Below are positions 56,207-64,000 of a stretch of 64,000 bases of DNA, one piece after another. Each line of letters opens with the position of its first letter. The stretch's first letter is position 1. The position numbers and the translations under genes were made by a program. The stretch spans positions 124,001-188,000 of the forward strand of contig JAFYBQ010000030.1 of NCBI GenBank assembly GCA_017540085.1, given 5' to 3'. Source of the stretch: Synergistaceae bacterium (GTDB lineage: Bacteria > Synergistota > Synergistia > Synergistales > Aminobacteriaceae). The notes below the pieces were generated by a model. That model was not told where the DNA came from, did no database searches, and worked only from the letters and a program-made list of their open reading frames with translations.

Positions 56207-57228
56207 CGGCTGAAACGGTACTCGATATATGATTTTTCGGGCTGTCCTGCCTTGATGACACAATCGGGGAAGGACGGCTCATTTATTGCGTTGGGAAATT
56301 TCTGGCACTCCATCGCGAAACCGTCAAAGCTGTTGTAGATCGCTCCGTTTTTCCCGCGAACATGGCCGATCTGATTCCCCGTGTAAAACTGCATTGCGGG
56401 CATGTCGGAATATACTTCAAGTTTTATCCCCGTAACATCGCTCACGGCTTCAGCGGCTTTTCCGTTTCCGTCAACCGCAAAACAATGGTCATACCCTCCC
56501 CCCGCGCTGATGAGTTCCGGCGAATATGTGTTCACGCCGTCAGCAATCTTTTTCCCGCTCCTGAAATCGAACGGAGTCCCCTCGACATTAACACACGGTG
56601 CGAGCGCAAGTAACTCATCATTTGCCCGGCAATATTTTTCCGCGTTGATATGAACATAGTGATTCAGAATCGTCCCCCGGCCATGCCCGTTTAAGTTGAA
56701 GTAATTGTGATTGGTGATGCTCGCGGGCGTGTCCTTGTCGCAAACATAATCGTAATCCATCCTTAGCCGCCCCGCCGTGAATGAGACTCTCACCTTCAGC
56801 ACGAAATTTCCCGGGAATCCCTCGTCAAGATCAAGGCTGTACAGCGTGAAGATTACTGCGTCATTCTCGCACTCCGAGTCAAAGACACGTTTCCCGAATC
56901 CCTGAAAGCCTCCGTGAAGAGTGTTGCGTCCGTCATTCCGGGGGAGCCTGTACTTTATGCCGTTAAGCGTGAATTTTCCCCCCGCGATTCTGTTCGCATA
57001 TCTTCCCACCGTAACGCCGAAATTGCACTTGTCATTCACATATTCAGACAGCGAATCATAACCGAGTGCCACATCATGAAGCTGGCCGTCATTCCCGAAA
57101 ACGTTAATCTCAAGAATCGCACAGCCGTATTCAGACATAACAACGCTCTGCCCGGACTCATCTTTGAGCGTGTATGCGTAAACTTTCCTTCCGTCAGCAA
57201 GAACGCCGAACAAAGTTTTTTCCGTCAT
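56203..57228 (-). CDS. galM: Aldose 1-epimerase (galactose mutarotase)
   Basis: GalM interconverts alpha and beta anomers of galactose, arabinose and related sugars. The 341-residue protein has the usual motifs: the substrate-binding NRIAGGKF near residue 80, the catalytic His in NHNYFNLNG near 175, and the catalytic Glu in [10 protein letters not shown] near the C-terminus. AAAGGG sits 8 bases before the ATG at 57228; TTG at 57231 is less likely. It is convergent with araD, and the two stop codons share one CTAG palindrome. Its position suggests a role in handling arabinose or galactose. Confidence 0.94.
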   Translation of the reverse strand: MTEKTLFGVLADGRKVYAYTLKDESGQSVVMSEYGCAILEINVFGNDGQLHDVALGYDSLSEYVNDKCNFGVTVGRYANRIAGGKFTLNGIKYRLPRNDGRNTLHGGFQGFGKRVFDSECENDAVIFTLYSLDLDEGFPGNFVLKVRVSFTAGRLRMDYDYVCDKDTPASITNHNYFNLNGHGRGTILNHYVHINAEKYCRANDELLALAPCVNVEGTPFDFRSGKKIADGVNTYSPELISAGGGYDHCFAVDGNGKAAEAVSDVTGIKLEVYSDMPAMQFYTGNQIGHVRGKNGAIYNSFDGFAMECQKFPNAINEPSFPDCVIKAGQPEKSYIEYRFSR

Positions 57229-57268
57229 CAAATCAGCCCTTTCACAAATTGAAATTTTTTCGCGTTTG

Positions 57269-57297
57269 TTGTAGGATTTTTACACTTCAATTATACA
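57269..57297 (+). promoter_or_regulatory. Probable promoter of the sugar ABC operon
   Basis: TTGTAG at 57269-57274 and TATACA at 57292-57297 are 17 bases apart, 35 bases before the YtfQ-like gene and divergent from galM. Confidence 0.5.
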
Positions 57298-57331
57298 ATT
57301 CACAATTTCATAAACGGAGGGAAATTTTCTC

Positions 57332-58324
57332 ATGAAGAAAGTTTTATGTTTCACCCTTGCGCTTGTGCTTCTCGTCTGCGTCTCGGCGGCGAGTGCCAAA
57401 GATGTCGTGATTGCTTTCTCACAGATTGGGCAGGAGTCCGATTGGAGAACAGCCAACACTGACGACTTACGCTCGGCAATCGAGAATCATCCGGGATGGA
57501 AGCTCGTCTACGATGACGGCCAGCAGAAGCAGGAGAATCAGATCAAAGCACTCCGCAACTTTATCACACAGGATGTAGACTACATACTCTTCACGGGCGT
57601 TGTGTCTACGGGCTGGGACGAGGTATTGAAGGAAGTCAACGAGGCCGAAATACCGCTGTTACTCATCGACAGAATCCCCGACTGCGCGGACAAAATCGAC
57701 TACGTTGCAGCGTTCGGCGGTGATTTCGTTGAAGAGGGTAGAAGGCAGGTAGCGTGGGCAGGCGAATACCTCAAGAAAGCCGGACGCGGTGATGAAGATG
57801 TAAACATCGTAATCATGGAAGGCACTACGGGAGCAAGCGCGCAAACAGGACGCACGGAAGGCAACCTTAAAGCCCTCAAAGAGTATCCGCACTTGAAACT
57901 TGTCGGACAGCAGTCAGGAAACTTCACACGCGCTGAAGGTCAAGCCGTCATGGAGAGCTGGCTAAAGTCAATCCCGAAAATTGATGTCCTCATCGCACAG
58001 AATGATGATATGGCACTCGGAGCGATTGACGCAATCAAAGCCGCCGGAAAAGTCCCGGGAAAAGATATTATCATTGTCGGGTGCGACTCAGTGAAGGCCG
58101 CTTTTGACGCGATTGTAGCGGGAGAAATGAATTGCACGGTTGAATGCACACCGCTTTACGGCGCGTTTGTCGTTCCCACAATTGAGGGACTCGAAAAAGG
58201 CGAGAAGTTCAGCAAGCAAGTCATTCACCCTGAAGAGGGCGTATTTGACACAGACGGCGGAATCGATTTAGGGTCAGTGAAATCAGTGAAAGCCGCTGAC
58301 GTAATTTCACAGCGCAGATATTAA
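57332..58324 (+). CDS. YtfQ-like sugar ABC substrate-binding protein
   Basis: This periplasmic binding protein closely resembles E. coli YtfQ, which binds galactofuranose and related furanoses; in plant-fibre degraders such proteins often bind arabinofuranose. Residues 1-22 form a signal peptide ending ASA. Shared segments are FSQIGQESDWR, DGQQKQENQIKALR, GTTGASAQTGR and AQNDDMALGAIDAIK. At 330 residues the length fits. Its natural ATPase partner, a YtfR-like gene, appears at 62999 after a second importer. The nearby araA, araD and galM support arabinose as ligand. Confidence 0.92.
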   Translation: MKKVLCFTLALVLLVCVSAASAKDVVIAFSQIGQESDWRTANTDDLRSAIENHPGWKLVYDDGQQKQENQIKALRNFITQDVDYILFTGVVSTGWDEVLKEVNEAEIPLLLIDRIPDCADKIDYVAAFGGDFVEEGRRQVAWAGEYLKKAGRGDEDVNIVIMEGTTGASAQTGRTEGNLKALKEYPHLKLVGQQSGNFTRAEGQAVMESWLKSIPKIDVLIAQNDDMALGAIDAIKAAGKVPGKDIIIVGCDSVKAAFDAIVAGEMNCTVECTPLYGAFVVPTIEGLEKGEKFSKQVIHPEEGVFDTDGGIDLGSVKSVKAADVISQRRY

Positions 58325-58349
58325 TTCAGCAGGAGGAAAAATTCGTATC

Positions 58350-59468
58350 ATGAAAAAAGCAGTCGCATTATTACTCGCAGTATCAATGATTTTCTCGGCA
58401 GCTCCGGCAGTGTTCGCGGCACCCATCAAAATCGGAATCTCGATATGGTCATCAACAGACACTCTCGGCAGTGAGTGCAAAAGAATGATTGACGCGGCCG
58501 CAAAAGCCCTCGGAGTTGAGACTCAGTGGGTTGACCAGGCGCATATCTCAGAGCAGGTAACATCAAGCGCAGAGACATTAGCCCTTGCCGGGTGCGACGG
58601 AATAATCATCTGCAACAGTGCTTCCGCCGAAATGGGATCAGTCATCAAAACTTGCGATGAGAATGAAGTCTACGTAGCTCAGTTCTTCCGCTCAATCGAC
58701 AAAAACACTAACCCGGAGGAATACAAGCAGGCAGTAGAGTCAAAATACTATGTCGGCGCAGTGCATGAGTCAGAGTTCGACAACGGCAAAACGTTAGTAC
58801 TCATTCTCGCGGGTCAGAAGGGCTGCAGGAAAATCGGCCTTGAGGGATGGGAACCGGGCGATGCTACATTCTTGGGACGCTGGGCAGGCTACAAGGCAGG
58901 AGTCGAGGAATGGAACGCAGCGCACCCTGACGACAAAGTAGTGCTGCTTGATCCTCAGTACGGACGCACAACGACAGACACAGGACGCGCAACAGCAGAG
59001 GCAATCATTGACGCGAACCCGGACATTGACGCGCTCATAGTTGCGGGCGGCGGCGGTGATACACTTCTCGGAGCAATCGCGGCCATTGAAGCAAAAGGTC
59101 TCACGGGTAAAATTGCTGTCGTCTCAACAGACTTCCTTCCCGATCTTGACGCAAAACTCAAGAGCGGAGCAATGGCGGCTGAGTCCGGCGGTCATTACGC
59201 AGATCCTTTCTTCGCGTTCCTCATGGTCTACAACACAGTGCGCGGAAAATATGAACCCAGCACAACGGGATTTCATGATATGGTCTTCCCGTATATGTAC
59301 GTTGCTTCCCCTGAAGACTACGAGAACTACGCAAAATATTTCACCGGCGATCAGCTCCCCTACAACGCGGACGAGATTAAAGCCCTCGCTGAGATGAGCT
59401 ATGATGATCTCGCGGCGGCCTGCGCTAAACTTTCGGTTGAAGACGTTGTATCGCGCCACGCAAAGTAG
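58350..59468 (+). CDS. Sugar ABC substrate-binding protein, second type
   Basis: This is a 372-residue periplasmic binding protein of the type I (ribose/galactose) fold, distinct from the YtfQ-like one. A signal peptide (1-23) is followed by KIGISIWSSTDTLGSECKRM and later GCDGIIICNS, GRWAGYKAGVEEW and DIDALIVAGGGGDTLLGAIAAIEAKG, the family pattern with the Asp-containing hinge. Its ligand is unknown. An AGGAGG ribosome site lies before the ATG. It probably serves the permease-ATPase-permease set that follows, across an intrinsic terminator. Confidence 0.88.
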   Translation: MKKAVALLLAVSMIFSAAPAVFAAPIKIGISIWSSTDTLGSECKRMIDAAAKALGVETQWVDQAHISEQVTSSAETLALAGCDGIIICNSASAEMGSVIKTCDENEVYVAQFFRSIDKNTNPEEYKQAVESKYYVGAVHESEFDNGKTLVLILAGQKGCRKIGLEGWEPGDATFLGRWAGYKAGVEEWNAAHPDDKVVLLDPQYGRTTTDTGRATAEAIIDANPDIDALIVAGGGGDTLLGAIAAIEAKGLTGKIAVVSTDFLPDLDAKLKSGAMAAESGGHYADPFFAFLMVYNTVRGKYEPSTTGFHDMVFPYMYVASPEDYENYAKYFTGDQLPYNADEIKALAEMSYDDLAAACAKLSVEDVVSRHAK

Positions 59469-59487
59469 GCTGTAATTATGGCATGTG

Positions 59488-59527
59488 CAGAGTCGGAGTC
59501 CCAAAAAATTCCGGCTCTGTTTTTTTT
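59488..59527 (+). terminator. Strong intrinsic terminator inside the sugar ABC operon
   Basis: A perfect 10-pair stem (59488-59497 with 59510-59519, one G-T pair) with a 12-base loop is followed by T8. It lies between the binding-protein genes and the permease and ATPase genes, all on one strand, so it probably lowers expression of the latter. Confidence 0.88.
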
Positions 59528-59552
59528 GTTGACATAAGGATGTGAATTAATC

Positions 59553-60491
59553 ATGCAAGGTTTCAGAAACTCGCGATTTTTCGGCTTCATGATTCTTGCG
59601 GCAATGGTCATCTTCTTTTACGCCATCTTCAAATTCCTTACGCCCTCGAATTTCGGAAGCCCCGATAATCTTTTCTCCTATTTCCAGTCGTCAATCATTT
59701 ACTCTGTCGGCGGCTGCGGATTGTATTTCATTGTCGTGATGGGACTGTTTGATTTCGCTGTCGGCGCAAACATCGTGCTGTCGTCAATCGTAGGAGTCAT
59801 TCTCTCTGAGAAGCTCGGCTATCCGGGATTCATTCTCGGCTGTCTCGGCTGCGGTACAGTAATCGGAATCATAATCGGCTTCCTGTATAACAAGCTCAAT
59901 GTCCCGTCAATGATTGTTACTGTCGGTATCATGCTCATTCTTGAGAGCGTTGCGGTTTTCGCGGCGGGCGGAGTAAAGCAGACGTTAGCACCTGAATTAC
60001 GGTTCTTTTCGGGCGCACCGGGCAACATCATTCTAGCGGCTCTTGCGTTTGCGTTAATGTGGTTCATTCTCAACTATACCCGAATCGGAACATACTGCAA
60101 CGCTATCGGCTCAAATGAATTTACCGCCAAGAATATGGGAATCGATGTCAAGAAATACAAGCTCATAGGATTCGCGCTTCTTCATTTCTTTGTGGGAATC
60201 ATGGCAATCCTCACAGTCTCATACGGTACGACAATGACAGCATTAACCGGAATGTCAACAATGAGCCGAAACTTTCAGCCGTTAATGGGTACGTTCTTCG
60301 GCGTTGCTTTCAGGAAATACGGCAATCCGATTAGCGCAATCGTCATCGGAGAATTTATCATCGCGATAATCTTCAACGGCTTTGTGGCACTCGGTGCGCC
60401 CACGACAATACAGAATGTTGTTACAGGCGCGGCACTTCTCGCAATCGTAACTCTGACGGCTCGCGGCGGGCGCGGCTCTGTCGTAAAGTAA
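59553..60491 (+). CDS. Sugar ABC transporter permease (first)
   Basis: This 312-residue permease of the ribose/galactofuranose (RbsC/YtfT) group has about eight to nine helices. The coupling segment AIGSNEFTAKNMGIDVKKYK is typical, as is the MGLFDFAVGANIVLSS helix. It is the first of two permeases flanking the ATPase gene, implying a heteromeric channel as in YtfT/YjfF. A strong terminator lies just upstream. Confidence 0.9.
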   Translation: MQGFRNSRFFGFMILAAMVIFFYAIFKFLTPSNFGSPDNLFSYFQSSIIYSVGGCGLYFIVVMGLFDFAVGANIVLSSIVGVILSEKLGYPGFILGCLGCGTVIGIIIGFLYNKLNVPSMIVTVGIMLILESVAVFAAGGVKQTLAPELRFFSGAPGNIILAALAFALMWFILNYTRIGTYCNAIGSNEFTAKNMGIDVKKYKLIGFALLHFFVGIMAILTVSYGTTMTALTGMSTMSRNFQPLMGTFFGVAFRKYGNPISAIVIGEFIIAIIFNGFVALGAPTTIQNVVTGAALLAIVTLTARGGRGSVVK

Positions 60492-60504
60492 GGAGGCGGG
60501 GAAA

Positions 60505-62007
60505 ATGTCAGACAAAAAAATTCTCCTCAAGGCTGAACACATCGACAAGAGATTCGGAATCACTCACGCGGTTAATGATGTAAGCATTGACGTTTACGCC
60601 GGGGAAATTCGCGCGTTAATCGGCGAGAATGGAAGCGGAAAATCTACCTTCTGCCAAATGCTTTGCGGTATCTACACGATAGGCGGGGGAACTTTCACGC
60701 TTGACGGCCAGCCCGTGAACGTCCGCAATCAGGTTGAGGCGAACAGACTCGGAGTCTCAATCATCGTTCAGGAGATGGGGACTCTTTCGGGACTCACTGT
60801 AGCTGAGAATATATTTCTCGGCCATGAAGAGCCGTTCATGAATCACGGAATTAAAAACACTCCGGCAATGATTCGCGAGGGTCAGAAACTTCTTGACGAG
60901 TACGGATTCACAAACATCAAAGCGGGCGCGATGATCGACAGCTATAACTTTGAGGACAGGAAATTAGTTGAGATCGTCAAGGCAACGTACATGAAGCCGA
61001 AAATCTTAATCGTTGACGAGACAACAACCGCGCTTTCACAGAACGGGCGACTCGAACTCTACAAGATTATTGACGCTGTTCGTGCTGACGGAAGGAGCGT
61101 AATTTTCATCAGCCACGACTTGAACGAGATATTGACTCACTGCGACACAATTTCGATTCTCAGGGACGGCGAATATATCGACACCGTAAACGCAAAAGAC
61201 GTGAACGAGGACGACATTAAACGCCTCATGGTAGGCCGCGAAATCGGAAGCGCGTATTACAGGACAGATTACGGCAAAACTATATCGCCTGAAGTTGTGC
61301 TGAGTGTGAAGAATGTTACAGTGCCCGGGCAAATTGAGAATGTCAGCTTTGAGCTTCACAGGGGAGAAATATTAGGCTTTGGCGGACTCTCAGAATGCGG
61401 AATGCACGAGGCAGGAAAGGCCGTATTCGGTGCGTCTCTCGACAGGGAAGGAACTGTAACGCTTGCTGACGGGACTCAGATTAACGACATTCCGACAGCT
61501 ATACATCATTCAATCGGTTATGCCTCGAAAGACCGCGACAACGAGTCAATCATCCTCAACGAGTCAATCAGAAATAATATCGTCCTTCCGTCGCTTGATG
61601 ACCTCGCCGAGAATCACATACTTAAAGCGGGAAAGCTGAATCGATTCGCGCAGGAGTTCGCCGACAAAATGCAGACGAAAATGCAGGGTATCAATCAATT
61701 CATTTCGGACTTGTCCGGCGGGAACAAGCAAAAAGTTGTGTTAGCGCGGTGGCTCGGAAAGGGCAGCGACATTCTTGTGCTTGACTCACCGACTCGCGGA
61801 ATTGACGTAAAAGTGAAGCAGGCAATCTACGCCCTAATGCAGGAGCTTACAGCGCAGGGGAAATCCATCATCATGATTAGCGAGGAAATCCCCGAATTGC
61901 TAGGAATGTCCGACAGAATACTCATCATGAAGGACGGCAGAATCAACGGCGAATTTATGCGGAGCGAGTCCCTAAGTGAAGAGGACTTAATCGCGAAAAT
62001 GGTTTAG
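60505..62007 (+). CDS. Sugar ABC transporter ATP-binding protein with divergent motifs
   Basis: This 500-residue double ATPase belongs to the RbsA type. Domain 1 has Walker A GENGSGKST and Walker B LIVDETTTALS, but its signature position reads SYNFEDRKLVEIV instead of an LSxxQ motif. Domain 2 has no GKS/T Walker A (GLSECGMHEAGK), a good LSGGNKQK signature, and Walker B LVLDSPTRGID with Ser in place of the catalytic Glu. So the only complete catalytic site pairs domain 1 Walker motifs with the domain 2 signature. AAGGAGG precedes the ATG. Confidence 0.9.
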   Translation: MSDKKILLKAEHIDKRFGITHAVNDVSIDVYAGEIRALIGENGSGKSTFCQMLCGIYTIGGGTFTLDGQPVNVRNQVEANRLGVSIIVQEMGTLSGLTVAENIFLGHEEPFMNHGIKNTPAMIREGQKLLDEYGFTNIKAGAMIDSYNFEDRKLVEIVKATYMKPKILIVDETTTALSQNGRLELYKIIDAVRADGRSVIFISHDLNEILTHCDTISILRDGEYIDTVNAKDVNEDDIKRLMVGREIGSAYYRTDYGKTISPEVVLSVKNVTVPGQIENVSFELHRGEILGFGGLSECGMHEAGKAVFGASLDREGTVTLADGTQINDIPTAIHHSIGYASKDRDNESIILNESIRNNIVLPSLDDLAENHILKAGKLNRFAQEFADKMQTKMQGINQFISDLSGGNKQKVVLARWLGKGSDILVLDSPTRGIDVKVKQAIYALMQELTAQGKSIIMISEEIPELLGMSDRILIMKDGRINGEFMRSESLSEEDLIAKMV

Positions 62008-62019
62008 GCGGTGAAAATT

Positions 62020-62985
62020 ATGGCAAGAAATGACGATATGAATCAGTCAAAACTTTCTGCGTTTCTCGACAGTGATACGTTCAAAGGGTTATTGCCGTTT
62101 ATCGGGCTTGTTGTGATACTCGGCGCGATGTATTATTTGACGGACGGGCGGATAATGCAGCCGAAAAGGTTACGGCTTCTCCTCTCACAGGTATATTACC
62201 CGATGATTGTCGCGACGGGAGTATTTTTCGTTATGACTCTCGGCTCAATCGACTTCACGGAGGGTTCGACTCTCGGTGTTGCGTCAATCGTTGTGTCGGT
62301 GCTTTCGTTCTACAATATTCCGCTCGCGATTATCGGCGGCATTCTGACGGGCGCGGCTATCGGCGCGGTGAATGGATTCTTTCACGTGAAATTCAGATTG
62401 CAGAGCTTCATTGTTACGATTTGCACGATGTATTTATTCAGAGGAGTCTGCGCTTACTTCACGACAGAGACGGCAATCCCTGCTTCAGCGGCGATTAAGG
62501 CACTCGACAGCGACAACCTCAAAATCGGAATAACAATCGCTGTGCTTGTTGTTGCGTTTTTCCTCTTCAAGTTTACGCGAATCGGAAATGATGTTAAGGC
62601 TGTAGGTTCGGGAGAAACTGCCGCGAAATTCTCAGGAGTCCGCACGGACAAAGTAAAATTTCTCGCGTTTGTTGCTGCCGGAGCTTTGACGGGACTCGCC
62701 GCTTTCGTCAACGTAATCAAAGTAGGCTCTATAACATCGACAGCAGGGAATCAGCTTGAGACGCAAATATTAATCTCGCTAGTTCTCGGAGGGCTTCCGA
62801 TTACGGGCGGGGCAAAGGTGAGATTCTCGAATATCGTTGTCGGCACATTAATGTATACGGTTCTGAATAATGGACTCGTCATGCTCGGATTCGAGTCGGC
62901 GACTCAGCAATTGATTAAAGGAGTCGTGTTCCTGATTTTTGTTGCGCTGACGATTGACCGCAAAGCCCTGAAAGTAATCAAGTAG
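62020..62985 (+). CDS. Sugar ABC transporter permease (second)
   Basis: This second permease (321 residues, about eight to nine helices) is of the RbsC/YjfF type. MTLGSIDFTEGSTLGVAS corresponds to the conserved helix, and AVGSGETAAKFSGVRTDKVK is the ATPase-coupling loop. I prefer the ATG at 62020 over a GTG at 62011 for spacing from GGCGG. It is followed after 13 bases by the YtfR-like ATPase gene. Confidence 0.9.
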   Translation: MARNDDMNQSKLSAFLDSDTFKGLLPFIGLVVILGAMYYLTDGRIMQPKRLRLLLSQVYYPMIVATGVFFVMTLGSIDFTEGSTLGVASIVVSVLSFYNIPLAIIGGILTGAAIGAVNGFFHVKFRLQSFIVTICTMYLFRGVCAYFTTETAIPASAAIKALDSDNLKIGITIAVLVVAFFLFKFTRIGNDVKAVGSGETAAKFSGVRTDKVKFLAFVAAGALTGLAAFVNVIKVGSITSTAGNQLETQILISLVLGGLPITGGAKVRFSNIVVGTLMYTVLNNGLVMLGFESATQQLIKGVVFLIFVALTIDRKALKVIK

Positions 62986-62998
62986 GGAGGGAATTAAT

Positions 62999-64000
62999 TT
63001 GCCGGGGAAAAATATCCTAGAAATGAGGGGGATAACGATAGAATTTCCGGGAGTTAAGGCTCTTGACGGCGTTGACTTCTCGCTGAGGGAGGGAGAAATT
63101 CATTCCCTTCTAGGCGAGAACGGCGCGGGAAAATCTACCCTCATCAAATGTATCAACGGAGTAAACCGCAAAGACTCCGGCGTGATTCTTCTTGACGGAA
63201 AAGAAATCAACCCTTCCGGCCCCTATGACGCAATGCAGCTCGGAATCTCTACGGTGTTTCAGGAAGTAAATTTGTGTCCTAATTTGAGTGTGGCAGAAAA
63301 TATTTTTGTCGGCCGTCAGCCAATGAAGCACAATCAAATCGACTGGAAGGAAATTAACCGCAGGGCAGAAGAATTAATGTCCCGATTCCATCTTGATATT
63401 GACGTGACTCGCCCGTTGTCGTATTACTCGACAGCAATCCAGCAGATGACAGCAATAGCAAGAGCCGTTGACGTTCAGGCAAAAATTTTGATTCTCGATG
63501 AGCCGACAAGCTCACTTGATGAGAATGAAGTGCAGCTGCTTTTCTCCGTAATGCGCGAGCTTAAAGCGTCAGGAATGGGAATAATTTTCATAACACACTT
63601 TCTTGATCAGATTTACGCGGTTTCGGACAGGATGACGATTTTGCGTAACGGTCATTTAGTGGGGACTTACGACATTAACGAGCTGGGAAAAGTTGAGCTT
63701 GTTACGAAAATGGTAGGCAAGGACATGGACGTGATATTCAGCCTCAAACGCGCAGACGTTTCACCAGACGCGCCCATAATGTTAAAGGCCGAACATATCG
63801 GGGACTCCTCGCGAATCAATGACATATCAATTACTCTCAAGAAGGGAGAATTAATCGGCTTTGCGGGACTCTTGGGAAGCGGAAGAACTGAGACGGCTGA
63901 AATGTTGTTCGGGGCATCGCGTGCTGTTCACGGTGAAATTTTTGTTGACGGTCAGAATGTCAGCATTAAGACTCCTTTTGACGCGATAAAATCTGAGATT
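62999..64000 (+). CDS. YtfR-like sugar ABC ATP-binding protein (partial, cut by window end)
   Basis: The frame runs open to the end of the window, so the C-terminal third is missing. The start is TTG at 62999 with GGGAGG 9 bases upstream. Walker A is GENGAGKST and Walker B is LILDEPTSSLD. The signature region SYYSTAIQQMTAIARAV matches E. coli YtfR rather than the usual LSVGQ. The second domain begins near 63780 with GLLGSGRTE. It is probably the ATPase for the YtfQ-like binding protein at 57332; its permeases should follow beyond the window. Confidence 0.9.
   Translation, partial: MPGKNILEMRGITIEFPGVKALDGVDFSLREGEIHSLLGENGAGKSTLIKCINGVNRKDSGVILLDGKEINPSGPYDAMQLGISTVFQEVNLCPNLSVAENIFVGRQPMKHNQIDWKEINRRAEELMSRFHLDIDVTRPLSYYSTAIQQMTAIARAVDVQAKILILDEPTSSLDENEVQLLFSVMRELKASGMGIIFITHFLDQIYAVSDRMTILRNGHLVGTYDINELGKVELVTKMVGKDMDVIFSLKRADVSPDAPIMLKAEHIGDSSRINDISITLKKGELIGFAGLLGSGRTETAEMLFGASRAVHGEIFVDGQNVSIKTPFDAIKSEI

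Overview
The window looks like the chromosome of a diderm (Gram-negative) anaerobe, most plausibly a gut- or rumen-type member of Synergistota. Evidence for an outer membrane is a BamA barrel gene followed by lpxD-lpxC-fabZ-lpxA. An E. hirae-ordered V-type ATPase operon with a Na+-binding type rotor subunit, many sugar and nucleoside ABC importers with periplasmic binding proteins that lack a lipobox, and a Bmp-type nucleoside system fit an organic-acid and sugar scavenging anaerobe. The phylum is an inference from gene content and order; no 16S gene is present.

Layout. 1-5643: outer-membrane and lipid A genes. 5701-14165: housekeeping genes (phosphoglucomutase, RqcP-like S4 protein, lysS, an oversized ligA, pfkA, a secreted alpha/beta hydrolase). 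14235-20952 (minus): a redox-type C_GCAxxG_C_C protein, a TDT transporter, and an iron-type ABC importer whose binding-protein gene has an in-frame amber stop. 21103-24103: ankyrin protein, membrane-anchored trypsin-like protease with a degenerate J-like domain, a fragment of a type I restriction specificity gene, and a flavin reductase-like gene. 24267-33004: V-ATPase operon. 33081-40076: Rpn-type nuclease, a nucleoside ABC importer (minus) and a divergent NCS2 permease.

40176-51264 is the most unusual part. It has an MBOAT acyltransferase gene, then six tandem paralogues of DHHW/AlgX-like SGNH acyltransferases, then a secreted protein with an LprI-like region, and a polysaccharide pyruvyl transferase interrupted by TGA. 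Three of the six DHHW genes contain uninterrupted G10-G12 tracts inside the coding sequence. One (G10) is out of frame in this assembly, while the other two (G12, G11) are in frame. This is the signature of slipped-strand phase variation of a cell-envelope O-acylation system, with paralogues that also show recent sequence exchange.

51290-53910 (minus): ispE, a branched-chain aminotransferase and an MgtC-like protein. 54027-64000: arabinose/galactose utilisation with araA, araD, galM, and two interleaved sugar ABC importers. The YtfQ-like binding protein lies at the left of this block and its likely YtfR partner at the right (cut by the window end), with a second complete importer between them.

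No tRNA, rRNA, CRISPR array or complete insertion sequence was seen. Intergenic space is short throughout; the only stretches near 300 bases are 23257-23531 and 49972-50262, both holding gene fragments. Promoters and terminators listed were found by eye.
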